From a virus, in IMG/VR virus record IMGVR_UViG_3300029999_000001, positions 1 to 64,000 of that record: DNA of 64,000 nt. One strand, 5' to 3'. The notes under the pieces are model-generated. The model had not been told where the DNA came from and made no database searches. It saw nothing but the letters and a program-made list of their open reading frames with translations. Below are positions 1 through 6,791 of this stretch, one piece after another; position 1 is the first letter of the stretch, and every line of letters begins with the position of its first letter. The translations under genes were made by a program, and so were the position numbers.

Positions 1-311
1 ACGTGGCCGCGGCGCCGGAGCGCTCCCGGGAGATCGACTCCGACATCGGTGACGACCTGGAACTGCTGGTCCAGGCGGCGGAGCTGATCGTCAGCACCCA
101 GTTTGGCTCCACCTCGATGCTGCAGCGCAAACTGCGGGTCGGGTTCGCGAAGGCGGGCCGGCTGATGGACCTCATGGAAGCACGCGGCGTCGTCGGCCCG
201 TCCGAGGGCTCCAAGGCCCGCGATGTGCTCGTCAAGCCCGACGAACTGGAAGAGACCCTGGCCAGCATCCGTGCGGCCAGCAGTGAATTACATCCGAAAG
301 GACAGCAATGA
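1..311 (+). CDS. FtsK/SpoIIIE-type DNA translocase, C-terminal end (partial)
   Basis: The reading frame is open from the left edge, so only the C-terminus is present. It carries a typical FtsK gamma (winged-helix) domain: an [10 protein letters not shown] helix, then [20 protein letters not shown] and a [15 protein letters not shown] strand. In the family this domain reads short DNA motifs and directs the translocase. The stop overlaps the start of the next gene (ATGA). Related translocases occur in chromosomes, integrative conjugative elements and some actinophages; the phage-like downstream genes favour an element-borne copy. The motor domain lies outside the window. Confidence 0.85.
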   Translation, partial: VAAAPERSREIDSDIGDDLELLVQAAELIVSTQFGSTSMLQRKLRVGFAKAGRLMDLMEARGVVGPSEGSKARDVLVKPDELEETLASIRAASSELHPKGQQ

Positions 312-601
312 ACGCTCAATGTTCCACGGAGGCCGTGTCCGACGTTCTCGCTAACGCGGGTCTCCTGCGAGGCATCGAAGTGCGCTATCCAGTGCGTGAT
401 CTGCCGTATCCGGTGGTGGCCGTCGTCTGTGAGCCAATGTTCCCGTTTGGACTGCAAGAAAAGGTTGCCGTCGCCCTCCGCTCAGCCGGCCACAAGGTGG
501 CGCGTGGCGAGGAGTTCGGCGAGGAGTTCTTGTTCGCCTATGACGACGCCGATGTTCTCGACATGATGCGCGCCTTGGGCGTCCAGATCAGTGACACGTG
601 A
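308..601 (+). CDS. hypothetical protein, 97 aa
   Basis: Starts at an ATG overlapping the FtsK stop, so it is probably translationally coupled. The product is acidic at its C-terminus and has no recognisable domain, signal peptide or membrane segment. Its stop overlaps a GTG that opens a 26-codon frame repeating the end of the FtsK gene. Function unknown. Confidence 0.6.
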   Translation: MNAQCSTEAVSDVLANAGLLRGIEVRYPVRDLPYPVVAVVCEPMFPFGLQEKVAVALRSAGHKVARGEEFGEEFLFAYDDADVLDMMRALGVQISDT

Positions 602-678
602 CGCGCCTGTCAGCCCCAGACGAGCTAGAGGAAACCCTGGCCGGCCTGCGGGCGGCCAGCAACCCCGAGGAGAAATGA
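598..678 (+). CDS. 26-aa micropeptide repeating the FtsK C-terminal tail
   Basis: A GTG overlapping the previous stop opens a frame whose product ends [20 protein letters not shown]. This closely matches the last part of the FtsK fragment ([18 protein letters not shown]). It ends one base before the next ATG. Either a coupled micropeptide or a leftover of a duplicated FtsK 3' end; the sequence similarity is clear, expression is not. Confidence 0.4.
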   Translation: MTRLSAPDELEETLAGLRAASNPEEK

Positions 679-987
679 ATGCCGTCGAAAACCGTCCGTG
701 ACCACCTCGCAAGCAACCCCGCCACGCCCGCTCCGCCGTCTGGCGCGACTCACATTCTGTGCTGGGAGCCGCATCCATCCCGAGCGGCACGCTGGGAACT
801 GGTGACGCTTGACGCCCGCCCGGATTTCGACGCTATCCCGTCGGACTTCTCTTTCGAGCTGACCGTCCCGCAACTCGCCGTGTTCGCGTCCGCGCAACTC
901 GGCGGCCCGGTGACGCTATCTTCCCGGTTCGAGGTGCAGGACGAGGGCGGGGACACGGCGGTCGGCTACTACGTCATCCCGGAGTGA
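679..987 (+). CDS. hypothetical protein, 102 aa
   Basis: The ATG is immediately after the FtsK-tail repeat, which also supplies the GAGGAGAA ribosome-binding sequence. Soluble, mixed composition, with a THILCWEPHP segment and no known motif. The stop overlaps the next GTG. Function unknown. Confidence 0.6.
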   Translation: MPSKTVRDHLASNPATPAPPSGATHILCWEPHPSRAARWELVTLDARPDFDAIPSDFSFELTVPQLAVFASAQLGGPVTLSSRFEVQDEGGDTAVGYYVIPE

Positions 988-1214
988 CCACCATGCCCCT
1001 TTCTTATGGACCAGTAACCGGCCACACCTACCAGCTCGCCTACGAATGCGGGGACCTCGACATCGGGACCGGAAGCGGCAGATTCGTCTACCTGGGCGTC
1101 GCGGACGAGGAAAACCACGAGTTCGCAGCGGACTGGGGGAAGCACGCTTTCAAGCCGCTGCCCGACGGCCCGGCAATCTACCTGTTCGAAGACGAGATCA
1201 CAGACCTGCACTGA
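984..1214 (+). CDS. hypothetical protein, 76 aa
   Basis: GTG start overlapping the upstream stop; an in-frame ATG at 993 is an alternative. The frame stops at 1214 but stays open downstream and encodes another copy of the LRAASNPEEK-like tail, so this gene may once have ended with that tail. No domain recognised. Confidence 0.55.
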   Translation: MTTMPLSYGPVTGHTYQLAYECGDLDIGTGSGRFVYLGVADEENHEFAADWGKHAFKPLPDGPAIYLFEDEITDLH

Positions 1215-1262
1215 ATTGACCTGGCCAGCCTTCAGGCGGCCAGCAACCCCGAGGAGAAGTAA
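1215..1262 (+). pseudogene. FtsK-tail-like remnant (LASLQAASNPEEK)
   Basis: Directly in frame after the stop of the 984-1214 gene, codons read DLASLQAASNPEEK and then stop. This is the third appearance of the tail motif. It looks like a residue of gene insertion or of a C-terminus cut off by a nonsense change, and its GAGGAGAA stretch now serves as the ribosome-binding site of the next gene. Confidence 0.5.
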
Positions 1263-1266
1263 CCAC

Positions 1267-1695
1267 ATGGCCGGCACCGCGACTAACGCCACCATCCCCC
1301 CTGAGGGGATGCAGATCCTGATTGATGATCCGCTGCGCGAAAGATTCCTGGCGGCGCTAGACGCGCTGCTTGCCAACGCCAACCCCGAAAGCGTTCAGTC
1401 GGAGCGTCACGGCGATTGCGTTAACCGGTGGGTCGGCGTGCGGGGTCCTGACCACCTCATCGACCTATCCCGCGCGGATTACCTGAACGGCACCCGCCAC
1501 GGCTGGTTCCAGGTCAAGCGGCTGCCCGGCGATGGCATGGCATGGTTCACCGCACTGGAAGACGGCCGGATCGAATACGCCAACAGCATCACCGACGAGA
1601 TCCCCGACCAAGCCGCGCTCGTCGGGGAGATCGAGAAACTCGCGGGCCGGGTCGACGCCGACCTCCGGGCGGCCAGCAACCCCGAGGAAAAGTAA
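1267..1695 (+). CDS. hypothetical protein ending in FtsK-like tail, 142 aa
   Basis: The ATG is placed just after the GAGGAGAA sequence. The protein is soluble and acidic, with no recognised domain. Its last residues (DLRAASNPEEK) repeat the tail seen after the FtsK gene, here as a real C-terminus. Its stop overlaps the next ATG. Confidence 0.6.
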   Translation: MAGTATNATIPPEGMQILIDDPLRERFLAALDALLANANPESVQSERHGDCVNRWVGVRGPDHLIDLSRADYLNGTRHGWFQVKRLPGDGMAWFTALEDGRIEYANSITDEIPDQAALVGEIEKLAGRVDADLRAASNPEEK

Positions 1696-1820
1696 TGACC
1701 GACCTTCTAGCCAAACTGCGGGAAAGGTACGCGGGACGCCGCTGCTGGGGATGTGATCATGCCCCGCATCCCGATGAGTGCCCTGTTGATGGATGCCTTT
1801 GCTGCGGGGAGGACCAATGA
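1695..1820 (+). CDS. small cysteine-rich (zinc-knuckle-like) protein, 41 aa
   Basis: ATG overlaps the upstream TAA and its own stop overlaps the next ATG, which supports coupled translation. It has CWGC and later CPVDGCLCC clusters with two histidines between, compatible with metal binding. A small zinc-binding protein of unknown role. Confidence 0.55.
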   Translation: MTDLLAKLRERYAGRRCWGCDHAPHPDECPVDGCLCCGEDQ

Positions 1821-2230
1821 CCGTCATGGAGCGCCTCGCTGGTGCCGACGTTGAACCGGAGGGGACCTCAATGCCGACCCCGGGGAGCCTCCCGGCCGTA
1901 CCGGGCACGTCCGCTATCCCATGGTGGACCGGCGTGCCCGGTCTCGACCCGGACGTCCGCTGGGAAAGCTGGAAGTACAAGGCCGAATGCGCCGCCATCG
2001 CCTGCGCGGTGCACGTCCTCGGCCTTGACGCGGGGCGGGCGGACTGGCTGCGCGGGCAGATGAAAGCCCCCGTCAAGAAGTGGGTGGAATGGCTCGCCGG
2101 TGGCGGCGAGGCGGAACTGCCGAAGCGGACAATGACGCTCCGGCTCGTCTGCGAACGCAGCGCCGTGATCCACCCGGATCAAATCCTGGACATCGCGCAG
2201 GAACTCTGCAAGGCCGGGACGCTGAGGTAG
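1817..2230 (+). CDS. hypothetical protein, 137 aa
   Basis: ATGA overlap sets the start. The first 35 residues are rich in proline and glycine; the rest looks helical, with aromatic residues (WWTG, WESWKYKAE). No domain recognised. It directly precedes the exported transglycosylase-like gene. Confidence 0.55.
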   Translation: MTVMERLAGADVEPEGTSMPTPGSLPAVPGTSAIPWWTGVPGLDPDVRWESWKYKAECAAIACAVHVLGLDAGRADWLRGQMKAPVKKWVEWLAGGGEAELPKRTMTLRLVCERSAVIHPDQILDIAQELCKAGTLR

Positions 2231-2236
2231 CTTGCC

Positions 2237-2692
2237 GTGAAGCCCAAGCTGGTTTTCCTCGCTGCCGCTGCCGGGACCGTGCTGTACGTGTACGCCGGCA
2301 GCCAGCATGCCGGGACGGCCACCACTACAACCGCTGCCAGCCCCGGCAGCGTGCCGTCTGGGGCGCTGTCCTGCTCTGGCCTGGAGTCCTTGTGGGAGCA
2401 GGCAGGCGGGTCACCGAGCGCGGCGTTCATGGCCGCTGAGATCGCCACCGCCGAATCATCCGGGAACCCGGGCGCCACCGATGATGACGGGAACGGCACC
2501 GTTGACCGGGGCCTCTGGCAGATCAACAGCATCTGGCCCGGGTCGACGTATGACGAGCTCAGGAACGCCCAAGCCGCAGTCCAGATCAGCCATGACGGGA
2601 CTGACTGGTTGCCGTGGGTCACCTATAGCTCGGGTGCGTACGAGGGTAAATGCCGACCAAGGAGAACGCATGACATCCAAAGGACCGTTTGA
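2237..2692 (+). CDS. exported lysozyme-like lytic transglycosylase
   Basis: GTG start. Residues 1-22 form a signal peptide or membrane anchor, followed by a threonine/alanine-rich linker. The rest resembles a compact SLT/lysozyme-like fold: the AESSGNPGA segment with probable catalytic Glu about 73, and GLWQIN at about 92-97. Such enzymes cut peptidoglycan glycan strands outside the membrane. It lies apart from the lysis genes and near the FtsK-type translocase, a pairing also found in actinobacterial conjugative elements. It could serve DNA transfer or entry rather than lysis. Confidence 0.7.
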   Translation: MKPKLVFLAAAAGTVLYVYAGSQHAGTATTTTAASPGSVPSGALSCSGLESLWEQAGGSPSAAFMAAEIATAESSGNPGATDDDGNGTVDRGLWQINSIWPGSTYDELRNAQAAVQISHDGTDWLPWVTYSSGAYEGKCRPRRTHDIQRTV

Positions 2693-2957
2693 GACCGGGC
2701 AGGAAGCCCGCGCCGCCGCCCATGAGATCATCCCGCCCGGACAGGGCCATGCCCTGTCCGCAGCCCAATGCCGGCAGCTCATCGCACAGACATGCGCGGA
2801 GCATGGCGTCGTGCTGGGGTCGTATGACCATCAGGTCCTCGTGGAGTGGATGAGCCAGTGGGGGACAGCCGTGTGTGAGATCGTCGCGGATGCTGTGATC
2901 CGCGCCCACGAGGCTGGCCAGCGATCCACCCGGCAGGAGGATGAGTCCAGTGACTGA
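2670..2957 (+). CDS. hypothetical protein, 95 aa
   Basis: ATG at 2670 lies 6 bases after a GGAGAA site and overlaps the end of the transglycosylase gene by 23 bases. Mostly helical, soluble; no recognised domain. Confidence 0.6.
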   Translation: MTSKGPFETGQEARAAAHEIIPPGQGHALSAAQCRQLIAQTCAEHGVVLGSYDHQVLVEWMSQWGTAVCEIVADAVIRAHEAGQRSTRQEDESSD

Positions 2958-3123
2958 CATGGACGAGGACATCGTATTCATCCGCACGATGACAGAAGAC
3001 GAGAAGCACGAGGCGCTCATTTTCCTGTCGGGTTTCAGCCCCGATGGGTTCGCAGCCATCAGGGGCCGCGTTCTCCAGGAGCGCGAACGCCGGGCACAGC
3101 AGGAGGGGGAAACCGATGCCTGA
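2950..3123 (+). CDS. hypothetical acidic protein, 57 aa
   Basis: GTG at 2950 overlaps the upstream stop and sits 9 bases after AGGAGG; ATG at 2941 is an alternative in the same frame. Short charged protein with a possible C-terminal helix (RVLQERERRAQQE). Function unknown. Confidence 0.55.
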   Translation: MTDMDEDIVFIRTMTEDEKHEALIFLSGFSPDGFAAIRGRVLQERERRAQQEGETDA

Positions 3124-3463
3124 TGATGGTGTGGCCGCACTGCGCGAAAACCTCGCCCGGTCCCTTCAGGGTGGCCCGTGGGGTGAGGCCGCCGCTGTCG
3201 CGGTCCTGCTGGACTTCAAGCCGATCGCGGGAAACCCCAGGTTCGCTCAGCACGTGAGCAGAAACGGCGCCGGCTGGCATGCGCTGACCGGTGACCTCAC
3301 CTGGTCCACGGCGGAGCGGTTCCTGATCGCAACCGCTGCTGGCTTGTGGGGCGGGCAGGCGTACGGCGCGGACGTGTACTGGGTGCGATTTCTGCCCGAG
3401 GATTTTTATGCGGTGTGGCAGGCGATGATCACAGCGTCCCGTACCGGTGTGCTGCCGGGCTGA
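3116..3463 (+). CDS. hypothetical protein, 115 aa
   Basis: ATG at 3116 follows AGGAGGGGG and overlaps the preceding gene. Soluble, alanine- and tryptophan-containing (GLWGGQAYGADVYWV). The composition is that of a real gene but no family is recognised. Confidence 0.6.
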   Translation: MPDDGVAALRENLARSLQGGPWGEAAAVAVLLDFKPIAGNPRFAQHVSRNGAGWHALTGDLTWSTAERFLIATAAGLWGGQAYGADVYWVRFLPEDFYAVWQAMITASRTGVLPG

Positions 3464-3510
3464 GCGCGTTCTGTTGGCACCGTCCTGCCCGTTCCGCCAT
3501 CATCACAGCC

Positions 3511-4290
3511 ATGCCCACCGTCGAGCCGTGCCCCGGCAGTTGCAACGCCCGTTACCGGGAAGCCCGCGAAGCCTTCAAGCAGGCCCTCGCCGCCTACGAA
3601 CGGGAAGGCATCCTCGACCCCAATCAGACCCGCCCCGAACCACCATCCATACAGCCCATACTGGGCGACCCCGTATGGTGCGGCCGGTGCGCGTCCCGTA
3701 TCCGCAGCAGCCTCGCCGATCTCGATGAGCTCGCCGCGATGCTCGGCTGGGTCGCTGACGGGCACGCCACCTCCGCTGGCAGCGACGCCGGCCGCGTGTC
3801 CGGCACCGCCGAAATCATGTCCCCATCCGATGCGGCCGATGAACTGGCCGACCTGATGAACGTCCTGTCCGAGCATGAGAACGCCTACCGGGAACAGGTA
3901 CTCGCGATCGGCACCCCACCGCGGCGCGGATACCTCGCCGCCACCTCCACCCAGTGCATCGCCTGGCTCGGCCACCACCTCGATGACATCCTCACCTCCG
4001 GGATCGCCGAAGGGTTCGGTGCTGACGTGCTCGCCTGGCACAAGGTATGGAAACGCCAGGCCAAGGCGGGGGCCCGGAAGCTGACGAAGCCGATGCGCTG
4101 CCCCTCCTGCCAGCTGCTGATGCTCGTCTGGCAGGAGGGTGAGAACCGGGTGGACTGCGCGAACCCTTCTTGCGGGCGGATCCTGTCCTACGCCGACTAC
4201 GACGCCGAGGTGGCGGCGCAGGCTGAAGCGATCACGCCGGGGAAAGGCAGCGAACCACTGACATCGTTAGTCCCGCGAGTCGCTGCCTGA
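3511..4290 (+). CDS. zinc-ribbon phage protein, 259 aa
   Basis: Two cysteine clusters bracket the protein: CPGSCNA near residue 7 with CGRC near 51, and CPSCQ/CANPSCGR near residues 195-221. The middle is helical. Proteins of this build occur just upstream of terminase genes in actinophages, but their role is not established. ATG chosen because the upstream extension has a different composition. A strong terminator follows. Confidence 0.7.
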   Translation: MPTVEPCPGSCNARYREAREAFKQALAAYEREGILDPNQTRPEPPSIQPILGDPVWCGRCASRIRSSLADLDELAAMLGWVADGHATSAGSDAGRVSGTAEIMSPSDAADELADLMNVLSEHENAYREQVLAIGTPPRRGYLAATSTQCIAWLGHHLDDILTSGIAEGFGADVLAWHKVWKRQAKAGARKLTKPMRCPSCQLLMLVWQEGENRVDCANPSCGRILSYADYDAEVAAQAEAITPGKGSEPLTSLVPRVAA

Positions 4291-4337
4291 CCAGGTACTG
4301 CTCCTGTGTAGTATTCGTGGTGGATTTCCATACCCAG

Positions 4338-4365
4338 AGCCGCCCCCTAACCGGGCGGCTTTTTT
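4338..4365 (+). terminator. rho-independent terminator
   Basis: Perfect 8-bp stem AGCCGCCC/GGGCGGCT with a short loop, followed by a run of six T. It closes the transcript of the 259-aa zinc-ribbon gene. Confidence 0.85.
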
Positions 4366-4384
4366 GCGTGCGCGGGAGGCTTGT

Positions 4385-4654
4385 GTGGATGAGGCAGTGC
4401 TGAACGTCAACGCCCTGCTCACGGCCACCGAAGCTGCCACCTGCGCCGGGGTAACCGTCGCTGCGATCTGCAACTGGCGCGCCCGGGGCTGGCTCCCCGT
4501 GGCCACCGATGAGCAGGGCCGGGAAATCCGGGACCGCCGCGGCCGGCCGAAGTACCGGCTGCTTGATGTGGCCAAGGCGGAGAAGGCGACAAAGGAGCGC
4601 GCCGAGAAGATGGCTCAGGGCCTGGGGCGGCGTGCGTTTCCCGCAGCAGCGTGA
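4385..4654 (+). CDS. MerR/excisionase-like HTH protein, 89 aa
   Basis: GTG at 4385 follows GGGAGG by 6 bases. The segment LLTATEAATCAGVTVAAICN then WRARGWLP is a winged helix-turn-helix of the MerR/AlpA/excisionase type, followed by a basic stretch (RDRRGRPKYR). Probably a DNA-binding regulator, or a terminase-associated protein given the location. It is the first gene after a terminator. Confidence 0.65.
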   Translation: MDEAVLNVNALLTATEAATCAGVTVAAICNWRARGWLPVATDEQGREIRDRRGRPKYRLLDVAKAEKATKERAEKMAQGLGRRAFPAAA

Positions 4655-4713
4655 CCGATAGGCTTTGACGTGGGCAATTCGCCCCCTCCAAGCCTCGCCC
4701 GATCGGTTCCGCC

Positions 4714-4881
4714 ATGCTTCACGCTGCCCTCATCGCTGCCTGCTTTCTCATGTTCCCCGTCTTCACCGCCGCTGTGCTCCTGCTGACGGCATCCCACGAG
4801 AGCGAACCCGGGCGTGAGAGCGAACCTGAGCGTGATGAGGTTCCGGTCGCGGCCGTGCCGGCTTTCCCACTGAGATCCTGA
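4714..4881 (+). CDS. putative small membrane protein, 55 aa
   Basis: The frame has one strong hydrophobic segment (AALIAACFLMFPVFTAAVLL) followed by a charged tail with a repeated ESEP unit. No clear ribosome-binding site is visible, which lowers confidence. Confidence 0.4.
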   Translation: MLHAALIAACFLMFPVFTAAVLLLTASHESEPGRESEPERDEVPVAAVPAFPLRS

Positions 4882-4927
4882 CTCCGGCCCCGGGGTTCAG
4901 GCCAGCCCCGCCCGGAAGGATCCTGCA

Positions 4928-5248
4928 ATGACCAGCCCCACGCCTGTCTCGCCGACGCTCTCACTGTCCACCGACGCCCCCGTGTACAACGTCGGTGACA
5001 CGCTGACCCTCACCGCGGACTACAGTGACGCCTCGTCCGCGCCGCTGACGCTGACGATCAGCGCGACCGCGACCGACGCGAACGGGGTGTCGGTATCCGC
5101 CACCACCACCGCGACGGTAAACACCGGCGTCCAGCTGCCGATGACCGTCGTCCCGTCCGACAGCTTCTCCGACACCTACGCCGAGGTGCCGAGCGCGGCC
5201 GGGACCGCAGTGTTCACCACCACGATCCAGGCCCCGCCCGCGTCGTGA
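4928..5248 (+). CDS. Ig-like beta-sandwich protein, 106 aa
   Basis: ATG follows GGAAGGATCC. Serine/threonine-rich with alternating hydrophobics (LTLTISATATDANGVSVSAT), as in Ig-like domains of virion surface proteins. The stop overlaps a GTG that opens a second frame with a similar strand pattern, so the two may form one split protein. Confidence 0.6.
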   Translation: MTSPTPVSPTLSLSTDAPVYNVGDTLTLTADYSDASSAPLTLTISATATDANGVSVSATTTATVNTGVQLPMTVVPSDSFSDTYAEVPSAAGTAVFTTTIQAPPAS

Positions 5249-5370
5249 GCGCGCTGCTCATCACGGCGACTGTGACGGATGCGTTCGGGCAGGAAGCTAC
5301 CGCATCGGTCACCGTCGATGTCCTCACGGACCCGGCCAGCGAGCCGCCCGCGCCCGCCCAGGGCCTGTAA
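5245..5370 (+). CDS. short Ig-like fragment, 41 aa
   Basis: GTG overlaps the previous stop (GTGA) in the -1 frame. The product LLITATVTDAFGQEATASVT resembles the ISATATDANGVSVSATTT part of the upstream gene. It could be a coupled small protein, a domain remnant or the end of a frameshifted product. Confidence 0.45.
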   Translation: MSALLITATVTDAFGQEATASVTVDVLTDPASEPPAPAQGL

Positions 5371-5380
5371 GCCGCCGCGT

Positions 5381-5432
5381 TCCTGGCGCTCGCACGTCCT
5401 CACCCATGTGCTCAGGCGCAGCAGCGCCAGGA
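5381..5432. other. 10-bp perfect inverted repeat
   Basis: TCCTGGCGCT at 5381-5390 and AGCGCCAGGA at 5423-5432 can pair around a 32-base loop. It lies between the Ig-like fragment and the next ribosome-binding site. No T-run, so either a factor-dependent terminator or a regulatory RNA fold. Confidence 0.4.
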
Positions 5433-5476
5433 ACAGCGGCATCCCAGCAGCCGAGTTGCGAGAGGAGGTGAAAGCC

Positions 5477-5635
5477 ATGGGTAATGTCACTGTCGGCCGG
5501 TACGATGACCCCGCCAGTGCCGGCTACCAGGGATGGATTGAGCCAGACGACAGGACGTGGATCATGTTCGTCGCCAATGACGGGCATCCGGTCGCGTTCC
5601 TGAACCGTGACCCGGAAACCGGCGCGGTGCTGTGA
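5477..5635 (+). CDS. hypothetical protein, 52 aa
   Basis: ATG with a strong AGAGGAGG site 8 bases upstream. Compact sequence with YQGWIEPDDRTWIMFV and HPVAFLNRD segments suggesting a small beta fold. Its stop overlaps a GTG. Confidence 0.6.
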   Translation: MGNVTVGRYDDPASAGYQGWIEPDDRTWIMFVANDGHPVAFLNRDPETGAVL

Positions 5636-5706
5636 CCGGCTGGCCGCTGCGGGATGAGCAGCGCGCCAGGGTCCTGGCCTTCACCTTGGCCGCGAGGAGC
5701 ACCTGA
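5632..5706 (+). CDS. possible 24-aa coupled micropeptide
   Basis: GTG overlaps the upstream stop and the frame ends on the ATG of the next gene, bridging both by 4-base or 1-base overlaps. Helical composition, no known family. Bridging frames of this kind may simply carry ribosomes to the next gene. Confidence 0.3.
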   Translation: MTGWPLRDEQRARVLAFTLAARST

Positions 5707-5990
5707 TGGCCAGCGGCGAACTACCGGTCTGCGCCCACGGCGTGCTCATCAGCGCCATGTACTGCGAGGCCTGTTACGGCCTTGGCCATGGCTCATGGAC
5801 GCCGGGAACGGCTCCGTACTCCACGTCCGCGCCCGTGTTCCCGACGCACGTAGTGGCCGAAGCATTGCAGGGCTGGGAATGCCCGAAGTGCCGCCACGTC
5901 TTCGCCCCGTTCATGGTGGCCTGCACCTACTGCCCCGGCGATCAGGTGTTCACGAACACCAGCACGGGAACCGCGCCGCAGGCAGGCTGA
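5706..5990 (+). CDS. double zinc-ribbon protein, 94 aa
   Basis: Two cysteine sets are visible: CAHG...CEAC at about residues 9-23 and CPKC...CTYC at about 59-76. The segments between are aromatic. Metal-binding protein of unknown role just upstream of the terminase genes. Confidence 0.65.
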   Translation: MASGELPVCAHGVLISAMYCEACYGLGHGSWTPGTAPYSTSAPVFPTHVVAEALQGWECPKCRHVFAPFMVACTYCPGDQVFTNTSTGTAPQAG

Positions 5991-6157
5991 CGGGAGGCGT
6001 GATGCCTCTCCAGCCCGGCGGCGATTGACCTCAGGCGGCGGCCCGGCATGGAGCCGGTGAGTATCTGACCAAGATCGTTCTTACGCAAAGATGCAGGCCG
6101 CATTCGCCAGACATGGACAAACCGGACATCTGAACCTCATGGATACACAGGCTGGCG

Positions 6158-6778
6158 GTGACCCTCATGAACACCGGCAAGGAAAAGTGCACTGGCACCG
6201 CCAAGCAGACCGGCAAGCGCTGCAAGCGTAAGCCGGCGATCGGCCTGGACAAGTGCGCCATCCACTGCGGGCTGTCCAAGGCTGAGCGTGACCGGATCGC
6301 CGCCGGGCACCTCGCCGAGCAGGAAGCCCGCAAGGCGGTCATCACCTTTGGCCTGCCGCGGGACATCTCAGCGACGGACGCCTTGATGGAAGAGGTCCGC
6401 TACACCGCCGGTCATGTCGTGTGGCTCCGTGAGCAGGTACAGGCGATCACCCCGGCCGACCTGGTGTGGGGCATGACAGAGCAGGCCGAGAAGAATGCCA
6501 CGGAGTTCAGCGGCACAGACACGACCTATGCGGCGAAACCGAACATTTGGCTGGAGCTCTACTACCGGGAACGCAAGCACCTGCTGGATGTGACCAAGGC
6601 TGCTGTCGCCGCGGGGATCGAGGAGCGGCGGGTCCGGCTGGAAGAGTCCAAGGGCCAGCTTGTCGCGGAGATCATCAAGCGGATCACCGGGCGCCTGGAC
6701 TTGTCCGCGGCGCAGGCGGCTTTGCTGCCGAGGGTGGCGAGCGAGGAACTGCGCCGCGCCGCGTCCGCCATGAACTGA
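6158..6778 (+). CDS. terminase small subunit-like protein
   Basis: The N-terminus has the CTGTAKQTGKRCKRK ... CAIHCG motif that opens many actinophage small terminase candidates. A long helical region (DALMEEVRYTAGHVVWLREQ) follows. It lies directly before the large terminase, the position expected of the subunit that recognises phage DNA. GTG at 6158 and ATG at 6167 are both possible. The 167 bases upstream contain no gene that can be supported. Confidence 0.7.
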   Translation: MTLMNTGKEKCTGTAKQTGKRCKRKPAIGLDKCAIHCGLSKAERDRIAAGHLAEQEARKAVITFGLPRDISATDALMEEVRYTAGHVVWLREQVQAITPADLVWGMTEQAEKNATEFSGTDTTYAAKPNIWLELYYRERKHLLDVTKAAVAAGIEERRVRLEESKGQLVAEIIKRITGRLDLSAAQAALLPRVASEELRRAASAMN

Positions 6779-6791
6779 CCTGGGAGCGGCC

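Noticed and set aside
1-311. Host chromosomal FtsK marking a prophage border
   Set aside because: Phage-like small genes follow without an att-like break, and the attP lies elsewhere with phage genes on both sides. The missing upstream sequence prevents a firm decision.
5654-6028. 124-codon plus-strand frame
   Set aside because: Overlaps the zinc-ribbon gene in another frame with shadow-like composition and no ribosome-binding site.
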